A stretch of DNA of 64,000 nt, taken from an uncultured Hyphomonas sp. (GTDB lineage Bacteria > Pseudomonadota > Alphaproteobacteria > Caulobacterales > Hyphomonadaceae). Numbering within the stretch: position 1 is the first letter of the stretch; each line of letters begins with the position of its first letter. The notes beneath the pieces were generated by a model that was given only the letters and a program-made list of their open reading frames with translations, was not told the origin of the DNA and searched no databases. Positions 34,858 through 43,536 of the stretch are shown one piece after another. The position numbers were made by a program, and so were the translations under genes. The stretch spans positions 2,108,001 through 2,172,000 of the forward strand of contig NZ_OY776147.1 in the NCBI RefSeq assembly GCF_963675305.1, written 5' to 3'.

Positions 34858-35924
34858 GCGATTTTCTCATCCGCCGCGACGATCTGCGCGACGTCAAATG
34901 GACCGATCAGCCGACCGCGCCGCTGGCCGATGGCTGTGCGCGGCTGAAGGTCGAAGCGTTTGCCCTGACCGCCAACAATGTCACCTACGCCACGTTTGGC
35001 GACGCGATGAAATATTGGGACTTTTTCCCGGCCGCCGACCCGGCCTTCGGGCGCGTCCCGGTCTGGGGCTTTGCCACGGTGGAAGAGTCAAAGGCCGAAG
35101 GCGTCTCCGCCGGCCAGCGCGTCTACGGATACCTTCCGATCTCAGACCGCTTCGATGTCACGCCCGCGAAAGTCAGCAAGACAAGTTTCGTCGACGGCGC
35201 CGAACACCGCCAGCCCATGGCCGCGATTTACAATACCTACATCTTCACGGCTGCCGACCCGTCCTACGACAAGGCGTTCGAAGCACAGCAGATGCTGTTC
35301 CGTCCGCTGTTCACCACCGGCTGGATGATCGACGATTCCCTGATGGAAACGGGCGACCCGATCCCCGAAACGGTCGTCATCTCCTCCGCGTCGTCCAAGA
35401 CTGCGATGGCACTAGCGCACTGCCTGAAGGAGCGCGGCAACGTGGACACAGTGGCGCTGACGTCAAAGGGCAACAAGGCGTTCGTTGAATCCACGAAGCT
35501 TTATGGCCGGGTGCGCACTTACGCTGATGTGGACCGCCTGCACGCGCGCGGCCTGACCGCCTTTGTCGACTTCCTCGGACGGCCGACGCTGACGGCGGAT
35601 GTCCACAATGCGCTGAAGGACCGGCTGGTGCGCAGCCTCGTCATCGGCGTGACGGACTGGGAAGGCAATCGCGCGCCGATCCAGCTGCCCGATCCGCAAC
35701 CGGAATTCTTCTTTGTGCCGACCTATGCCGCTGAACGCACCAAGCAGATGGGCGCTGCAGCCCTCAACGCCAAACTCGGCCAGTCGCTGCTCAGCTTCTA
35801 CAAGGCATCGCGCAAGTTCGTGAAACCGAAAACGAGCAAAGGGCATGAGGCGATTTCGTCTGCATGGCTGAAGACGCTGGATGCCGAAGTCAGCCCCTCC
35901 TCGGGCCTGATCCTCACGCCGTGA
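34854..35924 (+). CDS. DUF2855 family protein
   Basis: 356 residues. It matches my memory of DUF2855: LKVEAFALTANNVTYATFGD near the N-terminus (an MDR-like GroES start), WDFFPA, GYLPISD, and RPLFTTGWMIDD followed by a Rossmann-like VVISSASSKTAMALA. The family looks like a diverged medium-chain dehydrogenase without zinc ligands and has no assigned reaction. Joined by ATGA to the crotonase gene. Confidence 0.82.
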   Translation: MSDFLIRRDDLRDVKWTDQPTAPLADGCARLKVEAFALTANNVTYATFGDAMKYWDFFPAADPAFGRVPVWGFATVEESKAEGVSAGQRVYGYLPISDRFDVTPAKVSKTSFVDGAEHRQPMAAIYNTYIFTAADPSYDKAFEAQQMLFRPLFTTGWMIDDSLMETGDPIPETVVISSASSKTAMALAHCLKERGNVDTVALTSKGNKAFVESTKLYGRVRTYADVDRLHARGLTAFVDFLGRPTLTADVHNALKDRLVRSLVIGVTDWEGNRAPIQLPDPQPEFFFVPTYAAERTKQMGAAALNAKLGQSLLSFYKASRKFVKPKTSKGHEAISSAWLKTLDAEVSPSSGLILTP

Positions 35925-35931
35925 GCCGCGT

Positions 35932-37191
35932 GTGACGGCAACACAGGACCTGCTTCGCGACCTGAGGGCCGATACGAACGGCGCGCCGCGCATCTATGTT
36001 CCCGGTGGCCCGGCTGAACCGGCCTGCCTTGCCGATGCTTTGCGCACCGCACCGGACCTTGCCGATGGCGCCACGTTCATCGGCCACTGGCTGCCCGGCA
36101 TCAACCGGACGGCCTGGACGGGCTTCCACCCCGGCACGCGCGCAGAAGGCACGTTTCTCTATTCCGAATACCGCTCAGCTTTCGAGGAACGCCGCTACCG
36201 CCTCATCCCTATCCACTACTCGATGGCGTATGACTGGCTGAAAACGGTGCCTTTGGATGCCGCCTTCATTCCCGTATCTGCGCCAAACAAGCGGGGCGAG
36301 GTATCGCTCAGCCTTGGCACGGACATGTCGCCCGCGCTGGTGGCCAGAAAACAGGTGCGCCTGATCGCGGTCATCCGGCCCGACTTGCCATTTCCGGCGA
36401 CCGCGCCGCACGTGCCGCTCTCCGATTTCGCAAGTGTCATTGAAGATGACGCGCCGCTGATCACGCTGGCTGACCCTCCGCTATCGGATGAGGCAAAAGC
36501 CATCGCCGCGAACGTCGCCACATTGTTGGGGGACGGCTTCACCGTTCAGTCCGGCATTGGCAGTGTGCAGCAGATCGCCATGGCGGCGGCGGCGCACCAC
36601 AAGCACATCCGTATCCACACAGGCATGATCACCGATGCCGCACTGGAAGCAGTGGATGCCGGTGCCATCAGTTCAGCGCCGGGCGCCATCCTGACCGGCA
36701 CGGCCATCGGAACGGCGCCGCTTTACGGCGCCGCCGGACGCGATCCGCGATTCAATTTCCAGCCTGTCAGCATCACCCATTCCGTCCCGGTCATGGCGTC
36801 CATCCCCCGCCTCGCCGCCATCAATGGCGGGGTGGAAGTGGACCTGTTCGGCCAGCTTAATTCCGAATGGGTGAAAGGCCGGCAGGTCGCCTCGACCGGC
36901 GGGCTCGGCAATTTCGTGCGCGGGGCCGGGCTCTCAGCCGGCGGACGCAGCATCATCGCCCTGCCCGCCACCGCACGCGGCGGCACATTATCCCGGATCG
37001 TGGTCCAGCTCGCCTCGCCAACGGTCACGCTTCCCCGTGCCGAAGCAGGTTATGTGGTGACCGAATATGGCGTGGCGGACCTGGCAAGTGCGGATGTCGA
37101 CCAGCGCGCCGAACGGCTGATCGCCGTCGCCGCACCGGCCTTCCGTGACAGCCTCGCCAATGACTGGGCGAAGCTGCGCGCCAGCCTCTAG
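35932..37191 (+). CDS. Acetyl-CoA hydrolase/transferase family (CoA-transferase)
   Basis: 419 residues starting at a GTG 7 bases after the DUF2855 stop. Two-domain CoA-transferase: PIHYSMAYDWL and VSLSLGTDMS in the first half; VQSGIGSVQQIAMAAAAHH, HTGMITDAAL and GGLGNFVRGAGLSAGGRSI in the second, ending GYVVTEYGVADL, which is typical of the acetyl-CoA hydrolase/4-hydroxybutyrate CoA-transferase group. Shorter than the roughly 500-residue acetyl-CoA hydrolases. It ends in a 4-base convergent overlap with the DEAD-box gene. Confidence 0.85.
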   Translation: MTATQDLLRDLRADTNGAPRIYVPGGPAEPACLADALRTAPDLADGATFIGHWLPGINRTAWTGFHPGTRAEGTFLYSEYRSAFEERRYRLIPIHYSMAYDWLKTVPLDAAFIPVSAPNKRGEVSLSLGTDMSPALVARKQVRLIAVIRPDLPFPATAPHVPLSDFASVIEDDAPLITLADPPLSDEAKAIAANVATLLGDGFTVQSGIGSVQQIAMAAAAHHKHIRIHTGMITDAALEAVDAGAISSAPGAILTGTAIGTAPLYGAAGRDPRFNFQPVSITHSVPVMASIPRLAAINGGVEVDLFGQLNSEWVKGRQVASTGGLGNFVRGAGLSAGGRSIIALPATARGGTLSRIVVQLASPTVTLPRAEAGYVVTEYGVADLASADVDQRAERLIAVAAPAFRDSLANDWAKLRASL

Positions 37192-38543
37192 CCGCGCGCG
37201 CCTTCCAGCTTACGCTTCTTGCCACCGCGGCTGCGGCCACCCTGCTTGCCGCCGGGCTTGCCTGCACCGCCTTGCGGCTTGGCTTTGGCTTGCGGACGGC
37301 GCTGGCCACCACGGCCGCCACCACCAGAACGGCCACCGCCGTTTCCACGGGCCGGGCCTTTCGGCTTGTAGAGGCGTTCGTTCGGATCCGGCGTCGGCAG
37401 AAGATCGACCTTCGTCCCTTCCGGGGCCTTCAGCACGTCGACTTCCATGCCGATCGTCTTCTCGATATCGCGCAGGTAATAGCGCTCATCTTCCGCCACG
37501 AAGGACACGGCAAGGCCGGTCCGGCCGGCACGCGCGGTGCGTCCGATACGGTGCACATATTGTTCCGGCACGTTCGGCACTTCGAAGTTCACGACATGGC
37601 TGATGCCGTCAATGTCGATGCCGCGGGCAGCGATGTCGGTCGCAACCAGCACCTTGCAGGTACCGTTCTTGAAGGCATCCAGCGCCTTCAGACGCTGCGG
37701 CTGGGATTTGTTGCCATGGATGGCTTTCGCATCGAGCCCCTTGGCGAGCAGCTTGCGCACCACCTTGTCGGCACCATGCTTCGTCCGGGTAAAGACGAGA
37801 GCCCGGTCGATTTCCGGATTGTTCAGGACATCGAACAGAAGTTCCAGCTTGTCATTGTTGGACACGTGGTAGACGCCCTGGTCCACACGTTCGGCCGTGG
37901 TGGACGGCGGCGTCACCGAGACGCGTACCGGATTGTCGAGGAATTGCTGCGCAAGATCGGAGATCAGCTTCGGCATGGTGGCCGAGAACAGCAGGGTCTG
38001 CCGATCCTTCGGCACCTGCGCCACGATCTTCTTCAGGTCGTGGATAAAGCCCATGTCCAGCATCTGGTCGGCTTCGTCGAGGATCAGGACTTCGACTTCC
38101 TGCAGGCTGACGGCTTTCTGGCCGACAAGGTCGAGCAGACGACCCGGCGTTGCCACCAGCACGTCCGCGCCGCCCTGAAGGGCGCGGCGCTGCGCATTGA
38201 TGTTCACGCCGCCAAATACGGTCTGCACGTTGCAGTCCATGTGGCGCGAATAGGTGCGGAAGCTGTCGGCGATCTGGCCGGCGAGTTCACGGGTTGGCGC
38301 CAGCACGAGAACGCGCGCGCTCCGTGCCCGGCGTTTCTGCGGAAACTCCAGCATGAAGTCGAGCGTCGGCAGCGCGAAGGCCGCCGTCTTGCCGGTGCCG
38401 GTCTGGGCGATGCCCAGAAGGTCTTTGTCTTCCAGCAGCAGCGGAATGGCCTGTGCCTGAATCGGGGTCGGCGTCTCATAGCCTTCTTCCGCGATGGCTT
38501 TCATAAGAAGCGGGTTCAGGCCGAGGTCTGAAAACTTGGTCAT
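37188..38543 (-). CDS. DEAD-box RNA helicase, RhlE-like
   Basis: 451 residues. Q motif PTPIQAQAIPLLLE, Walker A AQTGTGKTAAF, motif Ia PTRELAGQI, DEAD in LILDEADQML, SAT in LLFSATMPK, and the C-terminal helicase motifs ATDIAARGIDIDGI and HRIGRTARAGRTG. After about residue 380 comes a basic Gly/Arg-rich tail (GGGRSGGGGRGGQRR) that should bind RNA. Such helicases aid ribosome assembly and mRNA decay. I chose the ATG at 38543 (MTKFSDLGLN), the normal family start; the longer frame gives an unlikely leader. Confidence 0.93.
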   Translation of the reverse strand: MTKFSDLGLNPLLMKAIAEEGYETPTPIQAQAIPLLLEDKDLLGIAQTGTGKTAAFALPTLDFMLEFPQKRRARSARVLVLAPTRELAGQIADSFRTYSRHMDCNVQTVFGGVNINAQRRALQGGADVLVATPGRLLDLVGQKAVSLQEVEVLILDEADQMLDMGFIHDLKKIVAQVPKDRQTLLFSATMPKLISDLAQQFLDNPVRVSVTPPSTTAERVDQGVYHVSNNDKLELLFDVLNNPEIDRALVFTRTKHGADKVVRKLLAKGLDAKAIHGNKSQPQRLKALDAFKNGTCKVLVATDIAARGIDIDGISHVVNFEVPNVPEQYVHRIGRTARAGRTGLAVSFVAEDERYYLRDIEKTIGMEVDVLKAPEGTKVDLLPTPDPNERLYKPKGPARGNGGGRSGGGGRGGQRRPQAKAKPQGGAGKPGGKQGGRSRGGKKRKLEGARG

Positions 38544-38811
38544 AAATAGTCTTTCATTCGAGCGGACGCGCGGCATGCCTGCGCGCAGAACGCCCTGAAG
38601 GGTTTGATTGTGTGGAAGCCCCGCGCGATCAGGGACAACGGCATTGATTGAATGCCTGAAGGGGCCGGCCGGTCGCGGCGGGCTCACCCGCTGCACGTTT
38701 CACGCTGCCTGCCCCATGCGCCTGTTCCGGCGCTGCGACACCGGCCACATGGCCCTGTTTGAATGAACAGTCAATGAAGGGAATGAGAAAATCCGTTTCC
38801 GGCCCGTTGTA

Positions 38812-39684
38812 TCAGCGGACGGTGACGATGATCTCGGTCCGTTCATTCCGGTCACGGGCTTCTGCGGAATTGCCGCTGTCGATGGGCTGGGATTCCCCAT
38901 ACCCCTTGGCCGTCAACACCGCTTCGTCCACCCCGCGCTCTACCATGTAATCACGGATGGCTTTCGCCCGCTGGCGGGAAAGCTGGAGATTGTAGCTGTC
39001 CGATCCGCGCGAGTCCGTATGTTCGGCGATCTCGATATTATAGGCGGAGCAAAGGCGCGCGATGCCGGTGACCATGTCGGCCACAGGCAATTCCGCCGCA
39101 TTCAGCACGGCCATATTGACCGGGAAATCGATATCATCGACGCGCAGGGTCTTGTTGAAGGCATCCTGGCAGTCATTGACGGTCAGGTCGCTCATCATGA
39201 GGCGGGTCAGGCCTGCGCCAAGGCGCTCTTCGATGCCTTCCACACCCATCGCATTGACGATCAGGTCCGCCTTCTCCGCGCCTTCCGGGTCGTTCTCGAT
39301 CGCGGATTTTGCGGTGATGAAGCTCACATCCCGGGCAGCCAGCCCCGGGGCCGTGCCGATCACTGCGGCAACGCCGTCGCGAACCTGCAGACCAAGCCAG
39401 GGATACTGGCCTGTTGCGAAAGATTGTTCGAGCTTTGCCGCCCAGCCGACAGCGCCTGCCGGAAGATCCGGGATCGGGGCCGGTTCCGGCACAGCCGACG
39501 CATCTGTGCGCATGACAAGGATCTTGCCGTCACGGATCTGATAGGTGCCGTCCGCAATCGGGATACAGTCCGCCTCGGCCGCACTGGCCGTCGGTTGTGC
39601 CGTTTGGGCACTGTCCTGCCCCGAACAGGCGGCCAGCGCCAGGACTGCCGCAGCGCCGGTAACCATTCGTGTCGCCAGAGCCAT
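38812..39684 (-). CDS. OmpA-family lipoprotein
   Basis: 290 residues. Signal with lipobox LAAC (Cys20). The C-terminal OmpA-like peptidoglycan-binding domain (about 180-290) has EIAEHTDSRGSDSYNLQLSRQRAKA split at residue 230, and GYGESQPI. The middle part (about 95-170, IGTAPGLAARDVSFI) resembles a BON-like strand-helix unit, an arrangement seen in some OmpA lipoproteins. It likely ties the outer membrane to the cell wall. Two cysteines (in EADCIP and NDCQDAF) could form a disulfide. Confidence 0.87.
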   Translation of the reverse strand: MALATRMVTGAAAVLALAACSGQDSAQTAQPTASAAEADCIPIADGTYQIRDGKILVMRTDASAVPEPAPIPDLPAGAVGWAAKLEQSFATGQYPWLGLQVRDGVAAVIGTAPGLAARDVSFITAKSAIENDPEGAEKADLIVNAMGVEGIEERLGAGLTRLMMSDLTVNDCQDAFNKTLRVDDIDFPVNMAVLNAAELPVADMVTGIARLCSAYNIEIAEHTDSRGSDSYNLQLSRQRAKAIRDYMVERGVDEAVLTAKGYGESQPIDSGNSAEARDRNERTEIIVTVR

Positions 39685-39836
39685 ATGTCTTTCCTTATGC
39701 CTTCAGGATCCGTGTTTCTCACAGTCCCATGCATGATCCGGGCCGGTTGGGCCCGGATCCCTGCACAGCATCCGGCGTTCGCCTCGCCTTGTCAAAACCC
39801 TTCGCGGGCCGGGCGAAGCACCGCCGTTGCGCGCGA

Positions 39837-41117
39837 TCAGTCTTCGTTTTTGTAGACCACGCCGCCTTTCATCACGAAATCGACGTCTTCGAGTTCCGTG
39901 ATGTCTTTCAGAGGATCGGCCGTAACCGCAATGATGTCCGCATATTTGCCCGGTGTGATCGTGCCGATGTCGGCATCCATCTCGACATGTTCGGACGCGA
40001 TGACCGTCGCCGCGCGGATGGCCTCTTCCGGCGTGAAGCCAGCGCCCACCATCAGGGCGAATTCCTGGGCATTGTCACCATGCTTCGAGACGCCCGTATC
40101 GGTACCGAAGGCCACGTTCACGCCGCCCTCATGGGCCCGGCGCAACATGTCCTGCATCAGCGGGCCGACGATGGCGGCTTTCTGACGGCTTGCTTCCGGG
40201 AACCACGGCTCGTCTACCCAGCCGCTGACCGTTGCGCCGGCCAGAACAGTCGGCACCAGCGTTGCGTTGTGTTCCTTGAACAGGGCGATGGTTTCGTCGT
40301 CCAGGTATGTGCCGTGCTCGATGGAATCGATTCCGGCACGCAGGGCCGATTCAATCCCGCCTTTGCCATGCGCATGCGCTGTCACCTGGCGGCCCATGGA
40401 ATGGGCGGTCTCGACGATGGCGACGAGCTCGTCATCGGTGAACTGCTGTTCCAGACCGGCCTTGGTGTTGGACATCACACCGCCTGTCGCGGTGATCTTG
40501 ATGACGTCTGCGCCTTCCTTCACCTGCTGGCGGACCGCCCGGCGGCAATCGTCAGCGCCGTTGCAGATATTGGTACCGGTGAACAGCGCCATGACATCCG
40601 GCGCATAGCCGTTGATGTCGCCATGACCGCCCGTGACCGACACGGCCTGACCAGCCGCCCGCATGCGCGGCCCGGGCACCAGTCCCTTGGCGATTGCGTC
40701 GCGCAGGCCGAACACGGAATCGTTAGATCCACCGACGTCCTGCACCGTGGTGAACCCTGCCAGCAGCGTCTTGTGGGCGTAGCCTGCCCCGTCAAACGCC
40801 TGGTCGACCGTGGTTTCCTCGAAAGCCCGGATCCGCTCACCGGGGCCTGATTCGCTGGTGATGTGCACGTGACTGTCGATCAGGCCCGGCATCACATAGG
40901 CATCGCGCAGATTGATCACCGGAACCCCTTTCGGCCCCGGCTTGTAGCCTGCTTCGACCGAAACGATCCGGCCATCTTCCACAACAATGGTCTGCTTGCG
41001 CAGATAGCCGTCTCCGGGTGTCGCCAGCAGGTAACCTGCGTGGATCACCGCGTCCTGCGCAGTTGCAATACCTGCGAATGCCACAGCCGCGAGCGCGGCC
41101 AGACCGAACCGTTTCAT
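39837..41117 (-). CDS. Secreted metal-dependent amidohydrolase
   Basis: 426 residues. Signal peptide 1-20 (LAAVAFAGIATA-QD). Metal ligands: His83 and His85 in DSHVH, the carboxylated Lys in VIKITATGG, His in TAHAHG and SIEHG, and Asp in FGTDTGV. This is the prolidase-like/imidazolonepropionase-type amidohydrolase group, often cleaving C-terminal Pro/Arg dipeptides in the periplasm. Reaction by family only. Transcribed alone, with AGGGAGAC before the ATG. Confidence 0.88.
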   Translation of the reverse strand: MKRFGLAALAAVAFAGIATAQDAVIHAGYLLATPGDGYLRKQTIVVEDGRIVSVEAGYKPGPKGVPVINLRDAYVMPGLIDSHVHITSESGPGERIRAFEETTVDQAFDGAGYAHKTLLAGFTTVQDVGGSNDSVFGLRDAIAKGLVPGPRMRAAGQAVSVTGGHGDINGYAPDVMALFTGTNICNGADDCRRAVRQQVKEGADVIKITATGGVMSNTKAGLEQQFTDDELVAIVETAHSMGRQVTAHAHGKGGIESALRAGIDSIEHGTYLDDETIALFKEHNATLVPTVLAGATVSGWVDEPWFPEASRQKAAIVGPLMQDMLRRAHEGGVNVAFGTDTGVSKHGDNAQEFALMVGAGFTPEEAIRAATVIASEHVEMDADIGTITPGKYADIIAVTADPLKDITELEDVDFVMKGGVVYKNED

Positions 41118-41180
41118 GAGAGTCTCCCTCTAAGTTGCCGGCACCCTAGCCCCCTCGCCAGATCACCGCAATCAATGTGA

Positions 41181-42092
41181 TTAGTCGTCTGTCAGCCGGC
41201 CGGCCTCATCGCGTGTTTCCGGTCCGAAGACGCGGGCGCGTCCATCGCCGAAGGCCGCGTCGCGCGCTCTCAGCGTGGCCTTCAGCCCCTTCTCGGCGAC
41301 GCTCGCCCGGAAGCCGTCCGCTGCGCGCGTGTTATGTCCGCGTACGTCGTTTTCCACAGCGAGCCGCTGCAGCGTCCGCGCGCCCATCAGCTCCATGGCG
41401 AGATTCACGATCCGCTTGTTGGCAGACAGGAGGTCCGGGTCGATCTTGGCCATCCGCCCGGCAAGGCCGACGACTTCATCTTCCAGATGCTCCCCCGGTA
41501 CGGCTTTCAAAATCAGGCCGATGGCCTGCGCCTCGGTGCCGGTCACCGTGTCTCCGGTCAGCAACAGGCGCTTTGCCCATTGCGGCCCGCAATTATAGAC
41601 CCAGAAATTATTGGGCAATGCGCCAAGGTCCCGCGCGGGCGGAAAGCCGAAGGTCGCATCATCGGCGGCGATCACCATGTCGGCCAGCAATGCCAGGTCG
41701 CACCCGCCCGCCAGGCAATAGCCGTGGACTTTCGCAATCACCGGCTTGTGCATGTCGAACAGCGCCATCCGCCAGCGCTGCTGGCGCTCCAGCTGCCAGG
41801 CATCGTCATCAATACTGCGATGGCCGCGATAGGATTTGGCGTCCTTGTCCTCTACCGGCGAGACAGGCACGTCGCCGTCTGCACCGGAGAGGTCGTAGCC
41901 CGCGCAGAAGGCCCGGCCGGCGCCTTCCAGGATCACGCAGTGCACATCCCGGTCATTGTCAGCCTCCCAGAGGGCGGCGGAGAGTTCTGCCTGCATGACG
42001 AAAGAGAGCGCGTTCAGCTTGTCAGGCCGGTTCAGCGTGATGCGCGCATGCCCGTCCTGCGTCGAATAGAGAAGCGTCTCAAATCCGCTCAC
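41181..42092 (-). CDS. Crotonase family protein, both hydratase glutamates replaced
   Basis: 303 residues from GTG 42092, which has AAGGA 6 bases upstream and sits 2 bases after the previous stop; an ATG at 42110 is the alternative. Crotonase core: ARITLNRPDKLNAL, AFCAGYDLSGAD and VHGYCLAGGCDLALLADMVIA. The position of Glu144 is Asp (GGCDL) and that of Glu164 is Pro (FGFPPARDLG), so classical hydration is unlikely; an isomerase, thioesterase or other CoA chemistry is possible. Last gene of a six-gene minus-strand operon. Confidence 0.85.
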   Translation of the reverse strand: MSGFETLLYSTQDGHARITLNRPDKLNALSFVMQAELSAALWEADNDRDVHCVILEGAGRAFCAGYDLSGADGDVPVSPVEDKDAKSYRGHRSIDDDAWQLERQQRWRMALFDMHKPVIAKVHGYCLAGGCDLALLADMVIAADDATFGFPPARDLGALPNNFWVYNCGPQWAKRLLLTGDTVTGTEAQAIGLILKAVPGEHLEDEVVGLAGRMAKIDPDLLSANKRIVNLAMELMGARTLQRLAVENDVRGHNTRAADGFRASVAEKGLKATLRARDAAFGDGRARVFGPETRDEAGRLTDD

Positions 42093-42094
42093 GG

Positions 42095-42583
42095 TCAGTC
42101 CTTCTTCCATGAAATATCCAGCCTCGGCTGGTCGCGGAACTCATCTGTACTATCCGGATCCCACGGGAAGAGCCCATCGTCGCCCGGCCAGAACACCTGG
42201 ATCATACCGCCGAGCGGCGGCCGACCGGTTTCGCGGCGGATCATGATATTGATCGCACCGACTTCGCCGAGGTGTTCCGGATGGACCGGGCGCAGCTCGA
42301 CATCGGCTTCGTTCAGCACACCATCCATAGTGAGCGGCTCGCCGGTCCACTTCTTCTCGTTCACCAGCTTGGCGGCAACATTATGCACCATGCCGTCAGC
42401 CGTTTCGGGGTTGAGCCCGAAGATGACAAGTTCGGGCAGGCCGAACTTTTCCTGCATGCCGACCGTCACCGTGAACAAGAGGCGGGAGTTTGGATCTGCC
42501 GGGTCTTTCTGGACATAGACCTTCGTCCAGCCATCGCGGTCGACATTGTTGGCCACGGCCTGCAATTCGGGGGAAAGCGCCAT
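42095..42583 (-). CDS. DUF4262-like protein
   Basis: 162 residues, soluble. LLFTVTVGMQEKFGLPELVIFGL matches the core pattern of DUF4262 (split at residue 46), followed by a GVLNEADVELRPV strand region and a Trp-rich C-terminus. The family has no known reaction. It lies between a hotdog-like gene (10-base gap) and a crotonase gene (2-base gap), suggesting a role linked to CoA esters, which is inference. Confidence 0.65.
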   Translation of the reverse strand: MALSPELQAVANNVDRDGWTKVYVQKDPADPNSRLLFTVTVGMQEKFGLPELVIFGLNPETADGMVHNVAAKLVNEKKWTGEPLTMDGVLNEADVELRPVHPEHLGEVGAINIMIRRETGRPPLGGMIQVFWPGDDGLFPWDPDSTDEFRDQPRLDISWKKD

Positions 42584-42593
42584 GTTCGTCTCC

Positions 42594-43505
42594 TCAGGCG
42601 GGCAGCTTGTCTGCGGGATAGTTTGGATAGCTCGCCTTCATCACGCCGTGATTGAGCAGCATCTCGGCAATCTGCTTGTCGCCGGTCTTGTCGAAGAATT
42701 TCGTGCGGATCCAGTAATTCTCGACCCGGCGGCTTTGCGACAGGGCGACGACTTCACGGCGCAGGATGTAGGCCTCGCCCACCAGAAGCGGGCCATTGAC
42801 CATGCGCACTTCAAGGTCTGCGAACAGGCCGATGGCCGGCTGCTTGACCGGGAACTTCGCCGTACGGCTGGAATAATTGCCCAGCACACTGACCATTTCC
42901 AGCGGGACGATCGGCTGCCCCCACGGGCCTGCCGCAGCGTCGCTGTAAACATCCATCGGCTCGGTGATGACTTTCAGCTTGTCGGCCAGAGAGAAGGGAT
43001 AGAGGCTGCCCATGTGCTGGTCCATGCCCATGGTCACGGTTTCGTCCGCAATCCCGGTCATGCCGACCTTCATGTCCTCCAGGATGACGAGGTCGCCCGC
43101 CGGGCGCAGCTTCTTCATCCGGCCTTCCAGCAGGGTCTCGCCATGGTCCGGACCGATGGAGGCGCTGGCCTCCAGAACCGGCGTGCCGTCTTCCTTGAAG
43201 GCGCGGCACAGCGTACGGGTCTCGCCCGGCGCCGGCCGGTCGACCTCGACGCGGACTTTCTCGCCCTCGAACACCATGTTCAGGAAGTGGCTGGAGAAAC
43301 AGCCGCGCTCGAACCAGTCATTGCCCCAGATGTCGGCCAGATACGGCACAAACTGCGAGAAATGCGTCGGGCCCTCGATTGGCCCGGCCTTGATGCCGAG
43401 ACGCTCGGCTTCACTGTCATCATGCAGGCTCTTGTGCCCGTCATAAGACTGTTCCTGCAGCATCTGCACCGGCGCGCGCAGCGGTCCCTTGATCGTGTCG
43501 GTCAT
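42594..43505 (-). CDS. Hypothetical protein, possible hotdog-fold (MaoC-like)
   Basis: 303 residues without signal or membrane segments. Near the start, GPIEGPTHFSQFVPYLADIWG and RGCFSSHFLNMVFEGEKVRV (split by the linker) followed by RTLCRAFKEDGTPVLEASASIG resemble the helix and strands of a hotdog thioesterase/dehydratase. The second half (about 150-303) may be a second diverged hotdog. No catalytic Asp/His pair is certain. It lies in an operon with CoA-type enzymes. The ATG at 43505 has GGAAA upstream; the longer frame is a shadow of the hydrolase gene. Confidence 0.6.
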   Translation of the reverse strand: MTDTIKGPLRAPVQMLQEQSYDGHKSLHDDSEAERLGIKAGPIEGPTHFSQFVPYLADIWGNDWFERGCFSSHFLNMVFEGEKVRVEVDRPAPGETRTLCRAFKEDGTPVLEASASIGPDHGETLLEGRMKKLRPAGDLVILEDMKVGMTGIADETVTMGMDQHMGSLYPFSLADKLKVITEPMDVYSDAAAGPWGQPIVPLEMVSVLGNYSSRTAKFPVKQPAIGLFADLEVRMVNGPLLVGEAYILRREVVALSQSRRVENYWIRTKFFDKTGDKQIAEMLLNHGVMKASYPNYPADKLPA

Positions 43506-43536
43506 TGCGTTTCCTTTTTCCTGAAGTCTGCCACCA

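Noticed and set aside
39669..40850. 393-codon plus-strand frame
   Set aside because: Antisense of the amidohydrolase gene, which has a signal peptide and all metal ligands.
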